43,028 bases of DNA, from positions 1-43,028 of the forward strand of contig CACJKN010000008.1 of NCBI GenBank assembly GCA_902594005.1, read 5' to 3'. Shown here one piece after another: positions 16,792 through 26,024 of the stretch. The stretch comes from an uncultured SAR86 cluster bacterium (GTDB lineage: Bacteria > Pseudomonadota > Gammaproteobacteria > Magnimaribacterales > D2472). The notes under the pieces were generated by a model that saw only the letters and a list, made by a program, of their open reading frames with translations, was not told where the DNA came from and made no database searches. A program made the position numbers and the translations under genes. Each line of letters starts with the position of its first letter. Position 1 is the first letter of the stretch.

Positions 16792-18218
16792 TACTTTAAA
16801 AGTTTTTTTAGAACGTCTTCTATACTACCTTTATATGGAGGTCTTATAGCATCAAGTAATTTATCTAAACCAAATCCTATTTGCTTATAAATTGGTTTAT
16901 TGTTTGAAAAGTTCATAAATCCATCAAAACCATCATATTTGCCCATTCCGGATGGACCAACTCCTCCAAAACCTAATTCATTTTGTTGAATATGTCCCAT
17001 AATGTCATTAACTGTAACTCCACCAGAGGTTGTTGTGTTTATAACTTTTGCTTCTTCATTCTTATTGTTACCAAAATAATATAAGCCCAACGGTTTATCA
17101 TTTTTGTTAATATAGTTAATTGGTTCATCTATTTCCTTGTAAGTCTTTATTGGAAGTAAGGGACCAAAAATCTCTTCTTTCATTATTTGCATTTCATCAG
17201 TTGGGTTTAAAACAAGAGTTGGAGGAATTTTATGTGACTCTTGCTGGGAGAAATCTTCATTTGCTGGATTAATTTCCACAAGCTCTGCACCATGATCTTT
17301 GGCGTCTGCTAGAAGACCATTTAATCTATCATAATGTTTCTGATTTATTACTGATGTGTAGTCAGGGTTATATTTAAGATCGCTATAAAATTCATTAACT
17401 TGATCCTTACATGCTTCTACAAAATTATCCTTCTCTGTTTCATGCACATAAACATAATCAGGTGCTAGACATATTTGTCCTGCATTAAGAGTCTTATTAA
17501 ACATTACTCTTCGTGCTGTTATATCTATATTTGAAGAATCACTTACTATAACTGGAGATTTTCCTCCAAGCTCCAACGTTAATGGAACTAGATTTTCCGA
17601 AGCCGCACGCATTACATGCTTTCCGATATTACCGCTTCCTGTAAATAACAAATGATCAAACTTAAGCTGAGTAAAAGCGGCACCAACATCCGGACCACCT
17701 AGAAATGTTGCAAATTCAGTTTCATCAAAAGCACTATCACAAATTTCTTTTAGAAGCTCAGAAGTAATAGGAGTAAATTCACTAGGCTTATGCATTACCT
17801 GATTACCAGCACTAAAGATTCCAGCTAAAGGAGCAAGAGATAAATACATTGGAAAGTTCCATGGTGATATCATTCCAACAACTCCAAGCGGCTCCCTATG
17901 AATATATGACTTAGCTCCCATTAGTCCAAATGGGAAGTTAGATTTTCTCTTCTCATCCTTCATCCAGGACTTTAAATGTTTTTTTGCATGAGAAAATGCA
18001 GGGAGAACACCATAAACATCAGATATTAGAGATTGATTAGGTGACCTTGCACCAAAGTCGGCATCTAATGCTTCAGTTATTCTTTCTTTATTTTGAATAA
18101 CCATATCTTGGACTCTGTCTAATCTATCGATTCTTAGTTCATATGAAGGCGGGCCTTCATTTAAGTAATGCTCTCTTTGAAGTTTCAGAACTTCTTCCAT
18201 TGTTCTTTGATTTTCCAT
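16791..18218 (-). CDS. aldehyde dehydrogenase, coniferyl aldehyde dehydrogenase type
   Basis: NAD(P)-dependent aldehyde dehydrogenase of about 475 aa. Motifs: MISPWNFPMYLSLAPLAGIF with the catalytic Asn, HKPSEFTPITSELL, FTGSGNIGKHVM, active-site Glu in LTLELGGKSPV, catalytic Cys in NAGQICLAPDY, and EEIFGPLLPI. The overall pattern and the C-terminal NDIMGHIQQNELGFGGVGPSGMGKYDGFDGFMNFS match the coniferyl aldehyde dehydrogenase (CalB) group, which often acts on medium- or long-chain aldehydes. A frame extension to a TTG at 18230 exists, but ATG at 18218 has GGGAG 5 nt upstream (18224-18228) and is preferred. It sits between an SDR and lolC/E. Confidence 0.9.
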   Translation of the reverse strand: MENQRTMEEVLKLQREHYLNEGPPSYELRIDRLDRVQDMVIQNKERITEALDADFGARSPNQSLISDVYGVLPAFSHAKKHLKSWMKDEKRKSNFPFGLMGAKSYIHREPLGVVGMISPWNFPMYLSLAPLAGIFSAGNQVMHKPSEFTPITSELLKEICDSAFDETEFATFLGGPDVGAAFTQLKFDHLLFTGSGNIGKHVMRAASENLVPLTLELGGKSPVIVSDSSNIDITARRVMFNKTLNAGQICLAPDYVYVHETEKDNFVEACKDQVNEFYSDLKYNPDYTSVINQKHYDRLNGLLADAKDHGAELVEINPANEDFSQQESHKIPPTLVLNPTDEMQIMKEEIFGPLLPIKTYKEIDEPINYINKNDKPLGLYYFGNNKNEEAKVINTTTSGGVTVNDIMGHIQQNELGFGGVGPSGMGKYDGFDGFMNFSNNKPIYKQIGFGLDKLLDAIRPPYKGSIEDVLKKLLK

Positions 18219-18236
18219 AATATCTCCCAAGCTAAA

Positions 18237-19109
18237 TTAAGATCTGTTCTCTTTGTCTTTATTGTTAGCTTTTCTTATTATATCTCTTATTTCAGTCCAA
18301 TCATTGTCAGAAAGTTCTGATAAATTAGAGAAAGTTCCTCCGCCACTTAAATACTGAGCGCCATCTAGGGCAATAGTTTGACCAGTAAGATATTCACAAC
18401 CATCAGCCATTAAAAAAGTTGCTAGATTTTGTAATTCTTCCATTTTTCCTGCTCTACCAAGAGGAATAGCTTTATAGGTATCTTCACTTATATCGCCCTT
18501 TGGGCTTAATCTAGCCCAAGCACCTTCGGTTGGGAAAGGTCCAGGAGCAATAGAGTTTAGTCTAATTCCATAAGGACCCCATTCAACTGCCAATGATTTT
18601 GTCATTGCATCTAACCCAGTTTTTGACATTGCTGAAGGTACGACGTAAGCAGATCCTGTCCATACCCATGTAGCTAGTATAGAAATTATCGATCCTTTAC
18701 ATTTTTGCTCTATCCATCTTTTACCAACTGAATGAGTTACATAAAAAGTTCCATGGAAAACTATATTTGCAATTGCATCAAACCCTCTTGAAGACAAATC
18801 CTTTGTTGGAGAAATAAAATTACCTGCTGCATTGTTTACAAGACCATCGAGAGGACCTTCGTCAAAAATTCTACCAATATAATCGTCAACATCTTGTGGT
18901 GATCTAATATCTAGAGACTCATGTTTAACATCAACACCATATTTTTCTTTTAGCTCGTTAGCTGTATCTTCCAATACATTTCCACGCCTTCCACAAATAT
19001 AAACTTGAGCACCATGTTTTGCGAAGTGAGTTGCCATTTCTTTCCCAAGACCAGTTCCGCCTCCAGTGACTAAAATCCTCTTATCTTTTAGTAAATCATC
19101 TTTAAACAT
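18237..19109 (-). CDS. SDR oxidoreductase, 2,4-dienoyl-CoA reductase-like
   Basis: 290-aa Rossmann protein. Cofactor motif TGGGTGLGKEMA lies at about residues 15-26, followed by CGRR and NNAAGNF. The segment VVPSAMSKTGLDAMTKSLAVEWGPYG plus APGPFPTEGAWARL closely resembles mitochondrial and bacterial 2,4-dienoyl-CoA reductases, which use a Ser...Lys (SxxxK) arrangement instead of YxxxK. The Tyr that I recall 11 residues before that Ser in DECR relatives appears here as Trp (ATWVWTGS), so activity could differ. It would fit unsaturated acyl-CoA beta-oxidation together with the ETF branch. It lies 9 nt after hemH. Confidence 0.83.
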   Translation of the reverse strand: MFKDDLLKDKRILVTGGGTGLGKEMATHFAKHGAQVYICGRRGNVLEDTANELKEKYGVDVKHESLDIRSPQDVDDYIGRIFDEGPLDGLVNNAAGNFISPTKDLSSRGFDAIANIVFHGTFYVTHSVGKRWIEQKCKGSIISILATWVWTGSAYVVPSAMSKTGLDAMTKSLAVEWGPYGIRLNSIAPGPFPTEGAWARLSPKGDISEDTYKAIPLGRAGKMEELQNLATFLMADGCEYLTGQTIALDGAQYLSGGGTFSNLSELSDNDWTEIRDIIRKANNKDKENRS

Positions 19110-19118
19110 ATTTCCTCC

Positions 19119-20123
19119 CTATACATCTATTATTTCTACTATTGAATCTGCCCATTTAGATGAATCATTTAATGAAGGTACCATAGTTAAAGATTTACCT
19201 CCATTTTCTATAAATAACTCCTTATATTCATCATCTATTTCATATAATGTTTCTAAATTATCGGCTGTGAAAGCGGGTGAAAGAACAAGTATATTTTCTA
19301 TGCCTTTGCTTGGAAAACCTTCTAGAACTTCATCGGTAAAGGGTTCAAGCCAGTTTTTTGTTAATCTCGACTGGAATGAAACTGTGTATTTATCTGGAGA
19401 AAGATTAAATCTGCTTGCAATAAGCCTAGTAGTTTCATAACACGTTGCTTTATAGCAAAACTTATTTTCATTAGTTATTTCATTTTCGCAATTGTTATCA
19501 GCACAAAGAGAGTCATCATATATATCATCAACTGCTTTAGTTGGTAGTCCGTGATAACTAAATAAGATGTGATCATACTTATCAACATCAAATGATTTCA
19601 GTTTATCCTCCCAAGAATCTATAAATGATTCTTGTTCATAAAATTGATTTATAAACTTTATAGACGGGGTAACACTCTGTTTTTTTAGGACTCTAGAAAT
19701 TTCATCAAAAACGGATCCAGTTGTTGCAGTGCTATATTGAGGAAATAAAGGAAGTATTATAATTTCATCAAGATTTTGAGAAATTAACTTTTTTAATTTA
19801 TCTTCGATAGATGGCGATTGATATCTCATAGCAAATTCCACCTCAATATGGGGCACTTTTTTAGTAACTTTATCAGCTAATGCAGATGTATTTACTATGA
19901 GAGGCGAGCCATTTTCAGTCCATATTTTTTTATAAATCTTTCCAGAAGTAAAAGCCCTAAAAGGAACAATGATAAGTGAAACTAGAATAAATCTAAGAAT
20001 GTATGGAACAGTAATAACTTTTGGATCCATTAAGAATTGTCTTAAGTATTTAAAGACAGATAAATATCCTGGATCATCCGGAGTTCCAAGGTTTATAAGT
20101 AACAGTCCTTTTTTAGTCTTCAT
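19119..20123 (-). CDS. hemH: ferrochelatase with four-cysteine insert
   Basis: HemH inserts Fe(II) into protoporphyrin IX, the last step of protoheme synthesis. At 334 aa it is normal length. It starts KKGLLLINLGTPDDPGYLSVFKYL; the catalytic His is in FSYHGLP (about residue 190), and TVSFQSRLTKNWLEPFTD and SPAFTADNLETLYEI follow. Just after the HGLP motif it carries four cysteines (SLCADNNC, then FCYKATCYETTR). A similar arrangement occurs, from memory, in Bacteroidota-type ferrochelatases and suggests an Fe-S cluster; E. coli HemH lacks it. It overlaps the upstream MFS gene by 11 nt. Confidence 0.95.
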   Translation of the reverse strand: MKTKKGLLLINLGTPDDPGYLSVFKYLRQFLMDPKVITVPYILRFILVSLIIVPFRAFTSGKIYKKIWTENGSPLIVNTSALADKVTKKVPHIEVEFAMRYQSPSIEDKLKKLISQNLDEIIILPLFPQYSTATTGSVFDEISRVLKKQSVTPSIKFINQFYEQESFIDSWEDKLKSFDVDKYDHILFSYHGLPTKAVDDIYDDSLCADNNCENEITNENKFCYKATCYETTRLIASRFNLSPDKYTVSFQSRLTKNWLEPFTDEVLEGFPSKGIENILVLSPAFTADNLETLYEIDDEYKELFIENGGKSLTMVPSLNDSSKWADSIVEIIDV

Positions 20124-21297
20124 ATCTATATTTAAATATTGGGTGTAATACTATAAAAACAAACAAAATAAAGCATAAAATCCCGCTTGCGAAGTACAAC
20201 AATGAGCTATTATAAATGTACAAAGGCATAGCTACTATAGGTGTGAGTATATGACCTATAGGAAGAACTGATCCCAAGTGTCCTGCGGCTTCACCTTGGT
20301 ATTCGGGTTGTTGAGCTATTGAAAGTCCGGATGAATTAGCAGGTCTAACCATGCCCAAACCAACTCCATGAAGGATAATGGAAGAAAAATATGTTGCAAT
20401 CGAGTCTGATACAGCCATTACGCAATATGAAATAGTAAGTATTAAACAACCATATATCAGCAATTTATAATTATTTAAATTAAACATACTAGTAAACATA
20501 TTTTGACTAACGATTGTAGATATTGATAAAAGAACAAATGTAAAACTGATCAATAATGTTATATCTTCAAGGTTATCGAAATTGTCTGTTAAATAAAAAC
20601 CAATGGATTGTAATAATGATGCTGAGCAAAGACTCAATACTGATGCAAATACTAAATAAGGCCATACGGTAGGTGCAAGTCTCGATAATTTAGCTGTTGG
20701 AATTTCTGAGACCTCCATAGGCTTATTTTCAAGTGTAAAGAATACGCCCATAGCAACTACGATTCCTAAAATAGAGAAGAAAATAAAGGGGGCTAATGCT
20801 GATATCAAATATAAATACCCACCTAAAAGTGGACCAACCAATGTGCCTAAAAGAAAATTTGATTCAAACCTAGCAAATTTCTTGGTTCTCTTACTTTTAG
20901 GTGTAATGTCAGCAATATAAGCAAACGATGCAGGTCTTGTAGCCGATCCCAATAATCCATAGATTGTTCTACCTAATATTAAAAGTGGAAATACAAATGC
21001 AGCACTTAGAATATTTTTATCTGCTAGATATATTGGCAATATAAGAATTATCATGGATATTGAATATCCAATATAACCAAGTATTGCTATATTTCTTCTT
21101 CCATATTTATCAGACGCTCTACCCCATGGAGCAGATGTCATTGCCCACGCTACAGCAGATAAAGAAAAAATAAATGAAGCTTGTATTTCTGAAAGGCCTA
21201 AGTCTCTTGCTAATGGTGGAATGATTGCATAAACAAAGGACATACCAAGACCAACAGCAAAAAGCCCTGATTTTAGCCAGAACATTGGTTTCTTCAC
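20113..21297 (-). CDS. MFS transporter, multidrug-resistance (TetA/DHA) type
   Basis: 394-aa twelve-helix inner-membrane carrier. The MFS motif A between helices 2 and 3 is present (APWGRASDKYGRRNIAILGY, about residues 56-75), preceded by IPPLARDLGLSEIQASFIFS. ILGRTIYGLLGSATRPASFAYIADITP resembles the drug/proton antiporter helix 5 region. The substrate cannot be read from sequence; efflux is likely. It sits between trpS (4-nt gap) and hemH (11-nt overlap), so a role in metabolite or porphyrin export is conceivable but unsupported. Confidence 0.85.
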   Translation of the reverse strand: MKKPMFWLKSGLFAVGLGMSFVYAIIPPLARDLGLSEIQASFIFSLSAVAWAMTSAPWGRASDKYGRRNIAILGYIGYSISMIILILPIYLADKNILSAAFVFPLLILGRTIYGLLGSATRPASFAYIADITPKSKRTKKFARFESNFLLGTLVGPLLGGYLYLISALAPFIFFSILGIVVAMGVFFTLENKPMEVSEIPTAKLSRLAPTVWPYLVFASVLSLCSASLLQSIGFYLTDNFDNLEDITLLISFTFVLLSISTIVSQNMFTSMFNLNNYKLLIYGCLILTISYCVMAVSDSIATYFSSIILHGVGLGMVRPANSSGLSIAQQPEYQGEAAGHLGSVLPIGHILTPIVAMPLYIYNSSLLYFASGILCFILFVFIVLHPIFKYRYED

Positions 21298-21301
21298 TTT
21301 A

Positions 21302-22276
21302 TTAAGAGATACCTATTTTTGAACGAATTTCTTCAATGAATTCTTGCGCTAATGGACGAACCTTTTTTGCTCCGTTGGAAAGATGATCTTTTACTAAGTC
21401 TTTTTGCTCTTTTAATTCAAAATATCTTTCACGAATTGGTAATAGAGAATCATTAGCCTTATCAAAAAGCTTGTTTTTAGCGTCACCCCAAGATATGCCA
21501 TTATTATATTCTTCCTTAAATTCAGCTATTTCTTCATCTGATGCAAAATTCGTATAAAGATTAAAAACATTACATGTTTTGTGATCTTTGGGCTCACCAG
21601 GCTCAAGTGAGTTAGTAACAATCTTCATAATTGATTTTTTTAATGTTTTTTCATCACAAAGCAAAGGAATTACATTGTTATAAGATTTACTCATTTTTCT
21701 TCCATCTATTCCTGGAATTGATTCATCATCATTAATAATTGCCTCTGGAATTTCAAAAGTATTGCCAAATATGTGATTAAATCTATTTGCAATATCTCTT
21801 GTCATCTCTAGATGTTGAAGCTGATCAGGACCGACGGGAACATGTGTTGAATTAAACATTAATATGTCAGCAGCCATCAAAATTGGATAAGAGAATAAAC
21901 CCATATTTATTCCTTTGTCGTCATCATTATTTTCTTTTAATGCTTTGTAAGCATGTGCCCTATTCATTAACCCCTTTGCTGTTACACAATGAAGTATCCA
22001 ACTTAATTCTAATATTTCTCTAATATCAGATTGTTTGTAAAAATAAGAGCTATTAGTATCTAATCCACTCGAAAGCCATGCAAGAGCAATGTTCTCAATG
22101 GATGAAGTGACTTCTTGGGGATTATTTACTTTAATAATCGAATGATAATCTGCTAAAAAAAAGAAAGAATCTGTCGATTCTTTAGCTAATTCAAGGCTTG
22201 GCCTTATAGCACCAAAATAGTTTCCTAAGTGTGGGGTGCCTGAAGTAGTAATACCTGTTAAAATTCTATTTTTCAT
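21302..22276 (-). CDS. trpS: tryptophanyl-tRNA synthetase
   Basis: A class I aminoacyl-tRNA synthetase charging tRNA-Trp, 324 aa. The HIGH-like motif appears as GTPHLGNYFGAIRP (about residues 13-26), and KMSKSYNNVIPL provides the KMSKS loop. SYPILMAADILMF and VPVGPDQLQHLEMTRDIANRFN are also family-specific. It is first gene of the 13-gene minus-strand run ending at lysE. A TATAAT lies 7 nt before the ATG, so a leaderless transcript is likely, although GAG in the spacer could act as a minimal SD. Confidence 0.96.
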   Translation of the reverse strand: MKNRILTGITTSGTPHLGNYFGAIRPSLELAKESTDSFFFLADYHSIIKVNNPQEVTSSIENIALAWLSSGLDTNSSYFYKQSDIREILELSWILHCVTAKGLMNRAHAYKALKENNDDDKGINMGLFSYPILMAADILMFNSTHVPVGPDQLQHLEMTRDIANRFNHIFGNTFEIPEAIINDDESIPGIDGRKMSKSYNNVIPLLCDEKTLKKSIMKIVTNSLEPGEPKDHKTCNVFNLYTNFASDEEIAEFKEEYNNGISWGDAKNKLFDKANDSLLPIRERYFELKEQKDLVKDHLSNGAKKVRPLAQEFIEEIRSKIGIS

Positions 22277-22283
22277 TACTCTA

Positions 22284-22289
22284 ATTATA
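22284..22289 (-). promoter_or_regulatory. -10 box (TATAAT) 7 nt before trpS
   Basis: Minus-strand TATAAT, then TAGAGTA, then ATG. It is probably the main promoter of the 13-gene run. The predicted start lies at, or one nucleotide before, the start codon. Confidence 0.5.
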
Positions 22290-22308
22290 AACGCGATATA
22301 TCAAAAAA

Positions 22309-23727
22309 ATGGAAAGAACTGATCAAATTATTGAATTAATATCAAAAGCGAATCAATCATTTGATAGCGGTGTTATTAGAGATGGGCAAAAACTCACAAG
22401 AGAAGCACTTAAATTAGTCAAGATAGAAGGGAAAATTCCTAATAAGCTCAAACATAAGCTTAATGCAACAGTAGCCCTTTCAAGATATTTTGATGATATT
22501 TCATCTTTTGCAACTAACCCAAAAAGAGATGAGCTAGTAAACAAAATAAAAAAAATAGCAGAAAACCCTCTTAAAAATCCTCGCAAACAAGCAGATGAGA
22601 TTCATAAAGTACAAGCCCAGTGGCAAACGCTAGATCAGACATCTAAAACGGCTTCGCAAAAACAATGGAACATATTTAGAACTTATGTTGATAAAGCCTG
22701 GTTACCTTGTGGTGATTTTTTCGAGGAACTTAATAAACAAAAGTTAGTAAATGCAACAAAAAAGCAACAGATAACCCAAGATCTAAATGAGTTTGTTCAG
22801 AAAAATAATAATAAGTTTCCAGCCATTAGAATCCTAAGAAGTAAGTTAAGAAAGTTTGATGATTCATGGAATAGTCATGCACCTGTTAGAGACGATGTAT
22901 TTAGAAAACTTAAATCAGATTTTATGGATGCTAAAAAACCAATTTTTGATGAAATAAATAAACAAAACGAGCAGATTAAATTAAAAAAAGAACAAATCAT
23001 TGAATCTGTTGCCAAAATAAATTCAGAAGATATGGATGAAAATATTTCTAAATATATGAACCTTAAAAAAGATTGGAATATTCTTGATAAGTTACCGCAT
23101 AAAGTAGAAAAAACATTATGGAAAAAATTTATATCATCTGGGGATAGATTTTTTGAAGAACAAAATAAAAATAAACAACTCCAACTTGATGAGTTAAATC
23201 ATGTTTTAAAAGATCTAAAAAAATATGAGATTACGGATCTTCAAGAATTACTTCCAAAATTTGATCTAATAAATAAATCTAAAGAATACAAATCTCTTCA
23301 GAATCAAATTATTAAATTACGTAATGATGAAAAAGATAAGAGAAATAAAGAGTCTATTAATGATTTAGAGAAACTATTTGAATATGTTACTGAAAAGAAA
23401 GATCCATCTGATTTAACCAATTTAGATAATTCATATAAGGAAATATTTGATTATAAATTCGATTTGCATTCTAAAGATGAAATGCTTGAATCGTGTATAA
23501 GAATAGAAATGATATGCAATGTTGAATCGTTAAAAAAAGATGAAAAAATAAGAAATCAAATACAGCTAAAAATTCTAACTGAAAAATTCAATAAAGCTCA
23601 AACAACAAGAAAAGAAGAGATTCTTTTACACATTAAGAATTTTTTCTTAAATTTATCAATCTCAGAAGTTGGTGCTACTGAAAAAAATCTTTGGAAAAGA
23701 ATAATTAAAGCTATTAAGACTTCTTAA
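22309..23727 (+). CDS. DUF349 repeat protein, unknown function
   Basis: 472-aa, very Lys/Glu/Asn-rich, almost entirely helical protein without signal peptide or membrane helices. DUF349-type segments are visible around residues 90-150 (QADEIHKVQAQWQTL, KQWNIFRTYVDKAWLPC) and repeat with W..F pairs at about 180-225 (DSWNSHAPVRDDVFRKLKSDF) and 255-290 (DWNILDKLPHKVEKTLWKKF). Each repeat has the W-x(10-20)-(L/V)W-x-F spacing of DUF349. Relatives in other proteobacteria have no settled role. It diverges from trpS with only 32 nt between starts and overlaps the convergent MFS gene by 14 nt. A weak -10-like TATATC lies 6 nt before the ATG. Confidence 0.8.
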   Translation: MERTDQIIELISKANQSFDSGVIRDGQKLTREALKLVKIEGKIPNKLKHKLNATVALSRYFDDISSFATNPKRDELVNKIKKIAENPLKNPRKQADEIHKVQAQWQTLDQTSKTASQKQWNIFRTYVDKAWLPCGDFFEELNKQKLVNATKKQQITQDLNEFVQKNNNKFPAIRILRSKLRKFDDSWNSHAPVRDDVFRKLKSDFMDAKKPIFDEINKQNEQIKLKKEQIIESVAKINSEDMDENISKYMNLKKDWNILDKLPHKVEKTLWKKFISSGDRFFEEQNKNKQLQLDELNHVLKDLKKYEITDLQELLPKFDLINKSKEYKSLQNQIIKLRNDEKDKRNKESINDLEKLFEYVTEKKDPSDLTNLDNSYKEIFDYKFDLHSKDEMLESCIRIEMICNVESLKKDEKIRNQIQLKILTEKFNKAQTTRKEEILLHIKNFFLNLSISEVGATEKNLWKRIIKAIKTS

Positions 23728-25111
23728 GATTCAACTCCTCTTGAATTAATCTGTGCTTTTCTCTATCAAGATTATAGAAATAGAAAATAGCAATGGGTAT
23801 TAATAGCATTATGGGAACTAAACCACCTTGTGCTGAGATTAAAAAGAAAACTTGATCATCTGTAGGATTGGTGGACCTAAATCCAATAATACTCAAGACA
23901 AAGCCAGCTATTGCAGTTCCGAATCCAGTATTAACCTTTTGCAAGAATCCTAGCGCAGCAAAGAGAACACCTTCTTGTCTTTTATCAGTAATTAACTCTA
24001 CTTCGTCAGCTATATCAGCAACCATCGAATCACGAATCATATTGCCAATAATATTGTTGGTTATACCAATTAGAATAAATATCCATAAAAACATAACCAA
24101 TTGATAAGTTCCCTTTGGAGGTGTTAAATCAAAATAACCAAGCAAAAGTGGAGCTGGATAAATTATTCCTGTTAAAAACATAGATACTAAAATTATGCTC
24201 CTCTTTTCAAAAAGTTTTACTAATCTTGGAGCAAATGCAAATGCTAGGAATGCACACACAACGTACATTGGTAAAAATAATGTAATTTGCGTCCCAGATA
24301 ATTCCCAAAAATAAGTATTTATATATAACGTTAGGGTATTTCCTAGACCCCATGCCACCGATAAGCCAAATGAGCCAAAAAAGAATATTACAAAAGTCTT
24401 ATTAGTTAATGCCAGTCTAATTTCTGTGTATATATCTTTTAAAGTGATTCTTCCTTCCCAAGACGATAAAGCAGTTCCATATCTCAATGTAGCTATTGAA
24501 GAAATAATAATAAATAAACCCATAATAGCCGCCCCCGTATAACCAAAGGGAGCCCACGCGTCAGGATTTAATTGACCTTTTGGATACTCAGGAGTTGAAG
24601 CAAAAAATACATAGTAGCCTAAAAAGGCATTTGATAGGCCTGCTAACCATGCAAATAATTCTCGAATAGAAAATAATGATGTTCTTTCATCATAATCCTT
24701 TGTAATCTCTCCACCTAATGCTCTATGAGGGACATCGAATAGTGTCATACCAAATCTTGTAATAATGCAAAAGGAAAGCATCCAGATAAATAAAGATGCT
24801 TGTGTTAATTCCCAATCTGATCTTGGCATAAATAAAAATACATACCCAACTACAATCGGAACTACAGATGCAAATAAATAAGGATGTCTTCTTCCTATAG
24901 AAGAATTTGTTCTATCAGAAATTGATCCAATAATTGGATCTGTAAAAGCATCAAAAAATAATGCTATAGCAATAGCTAAGCCAGCCAATCCTGGCTCTAG
25001 ACCAACAACATTTCCATAATAAAAAAGTAAAAAGAATGTGAACATATCAACTTTGATACCATTTGGTACAGCACCCGTTGCATATGCGATCTTAGCTTTA
25101 CTTGTTAACAA
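23714..25111 (-). CDS. MFS transporter of the GPH (MelB-like) cation symporter family
   Basis: 465-aa inner-membrane carrier. The GPH motif FDAFTDPIIGSISDRTNSS followed by GRRHPYLFAS (about residues 52-81) is diagnostic. It also has FGMTLFDVPHRALGGEITKDYDERT and DSMVADIADEVELITDKRQEG, both typical of MFS_2. Family members co-transport sugars or glycosides with Na+ or H+, and some marine copies have uncertain substrates. It overlaps the alpha/beta hydrolase by 7 nt and is last in the tRNA-Ser/paaI/hydrolase/GPH run. A hydrolase-coupled uptake role is plausible. Confidence 0.88.
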   Translation of the reverse strand: MLTSKAKIAYATGAVPNGIKVDMFTFFLLFYYGNVVGLEPGLAGLAIAIALFFDAFTDPIIGSISDRTNSSIGRRHPYLFASVVPIVVGYVFLFMPRSDWELTQASLFIWMLSFCIITRFGMTLFDVPHRALGGEITKDYDERTSLFSIRELFAWLAGLSNAFLGYYVFFASTPEYPKGQLNPDAWAPFGYTGAAIMGLFIIISSIATLRYGTALSSWEGRITLKDIYTEIRLALTNKTFVIFFFGSFGLSVAWGLGNTLTLYINTYFWELSGTQITLFLPMYVVCAFLAFAFAPRLVKLFEKRSIILVSMFLTGIIYPAPLLLGYFDLTPPKGTYQLVMFLWIFILIGITNNIIGNMIRDSMVADIADEVELITDKRQEGVLFAALGFLQKVNTGFGTAIAGFVLSIIGFRSTNPTDDQVFFLISAQGGLVPIMLLIPIAIFYFYNLDREKHRLIQEELNLKKS

Positions 25112-26022
25112 TTTTTATCCAGATGTTGAATGAGTGCTTCTTTAAACTTATTGAAAACAGGCTCTTCAATTAAATGACCCATATTTTCAATCATCAAAAG
25201 CTCACTATTAGCTATAAGCTTATTAGCATGAAAGGCATTTTTTGGTTTGACTAGTGGATCAATATCTCCATGAATTATAAGTGTCGAGGTTTTAATATTA
25301 CTTACTTTCTTAATTCTATCTTTAGTACCAAGAATGGCAGCCATTTGCCTTATGAAACCTGTATCATCTTTACTTCTATCGATGGACTGACCTACTTCAT
25401 TCCTAAATTCATCTGTATTATAGTTATATCCTTTCATCCCAATAGTCGAAACTAACCTAACAGCCCTATCTATCCTCTCTTCTTTTGACGCATTTTTAAA
25501 TGCTCTTTCTTGTAATAATCTTATAACTTTAAAACTTGGGCCATTTGAAGGATTAGGTGTCGATACCATTGATGCAATTTGTGTATAAGAGAAAAATCTA
25601 TCTGGATGATTGGCTACCAATATTTGTGAAATCATCCCGCCCATAGACATACCAATTACATGACATTTTTTGATATTTAAATAATCCAGGAGCATAACTG
25701 CATCATTAGCCATATCGTCAAGCTTATATTCTGACTTAATAGGCATGTTTAAATAGTATTTTAAATAGTTGCTTAGAAAAGTTGGATTAGAATTAAATCT
25801 TGATGATAAACCCATGTCCCTATTGTCATAAGCTATAGGTCTATAGCCTGAATCTTGAAGACTTTTTATCATGTAAGGCGGCCAAAATGTTAGCTGCCCA
25901 CCAAGACCCATAACTAATACGACAGGAATACCATCTGAAGGGCCATAATCCCTGTAATAAATTTCTAAGTTATCTTTTTTGGCATAACCCTCTTCAAAAC
26001 CAGATGCACCAGTAAAGAACAT
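25105..26022 (-). CDS. alpha/beta-fold hydrolase (esterase type)
   Basis: 305-aa cytosolic alpha/beta hydrolase. Oxyanion-hole region VVLVMGLGGQLTFWPP, YDNRDMGLSS, nucleophile elbow GMSMGGMISQ (Ser around residue 125), acidic residue in IIHGDIDPLVKP, and catalytic His in MIENMGHLIEEPVF near the C-terminus form a complete triad. The pattern recalls RdmC-like methylesterases and many uncharacterised esterases. It lies 2 nt after paaI and overlaps the GPH transporter. The substrate is not deducible. Confidence 0.86.
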   Translation of the reverse strand: MFFTGASGFEEGYAKKDNLEIYYRDYGPSDGIPVVLVMGLGGQLTFWPPYMIKSLQDSGYRPIAYDNRDMGLSSRFNSNPTFLSNYLKYYLNMPIKSEYKLDDMANDAVMLLDYLNIKKCHVIGMSMGGMISQILVANHPDRFFSYTQIASMVSTPNPSNGPSFKVIRLLQERAFKNASKEERIDRAVRLVSTIGMKGYNYNTDEFRNEVGQSIDRSKDDTGFIRQMAAILGTKDRIKKVSNIKTSTLIIHGDIDPLVKPKNAFHANKLIANSELLMIENMGHLIEEPVFNKFKEALIQHLDKNC

Positions 26023-26024
26023 TG

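Noticed and set aside
16791-18230. Longer aldehyde dehydrogenase beginning at TTG 18230
   Set aside because: ATG at 18218 has GGGAG 5 nt upstream, and the extra codons (GDI) are the SD region itself.
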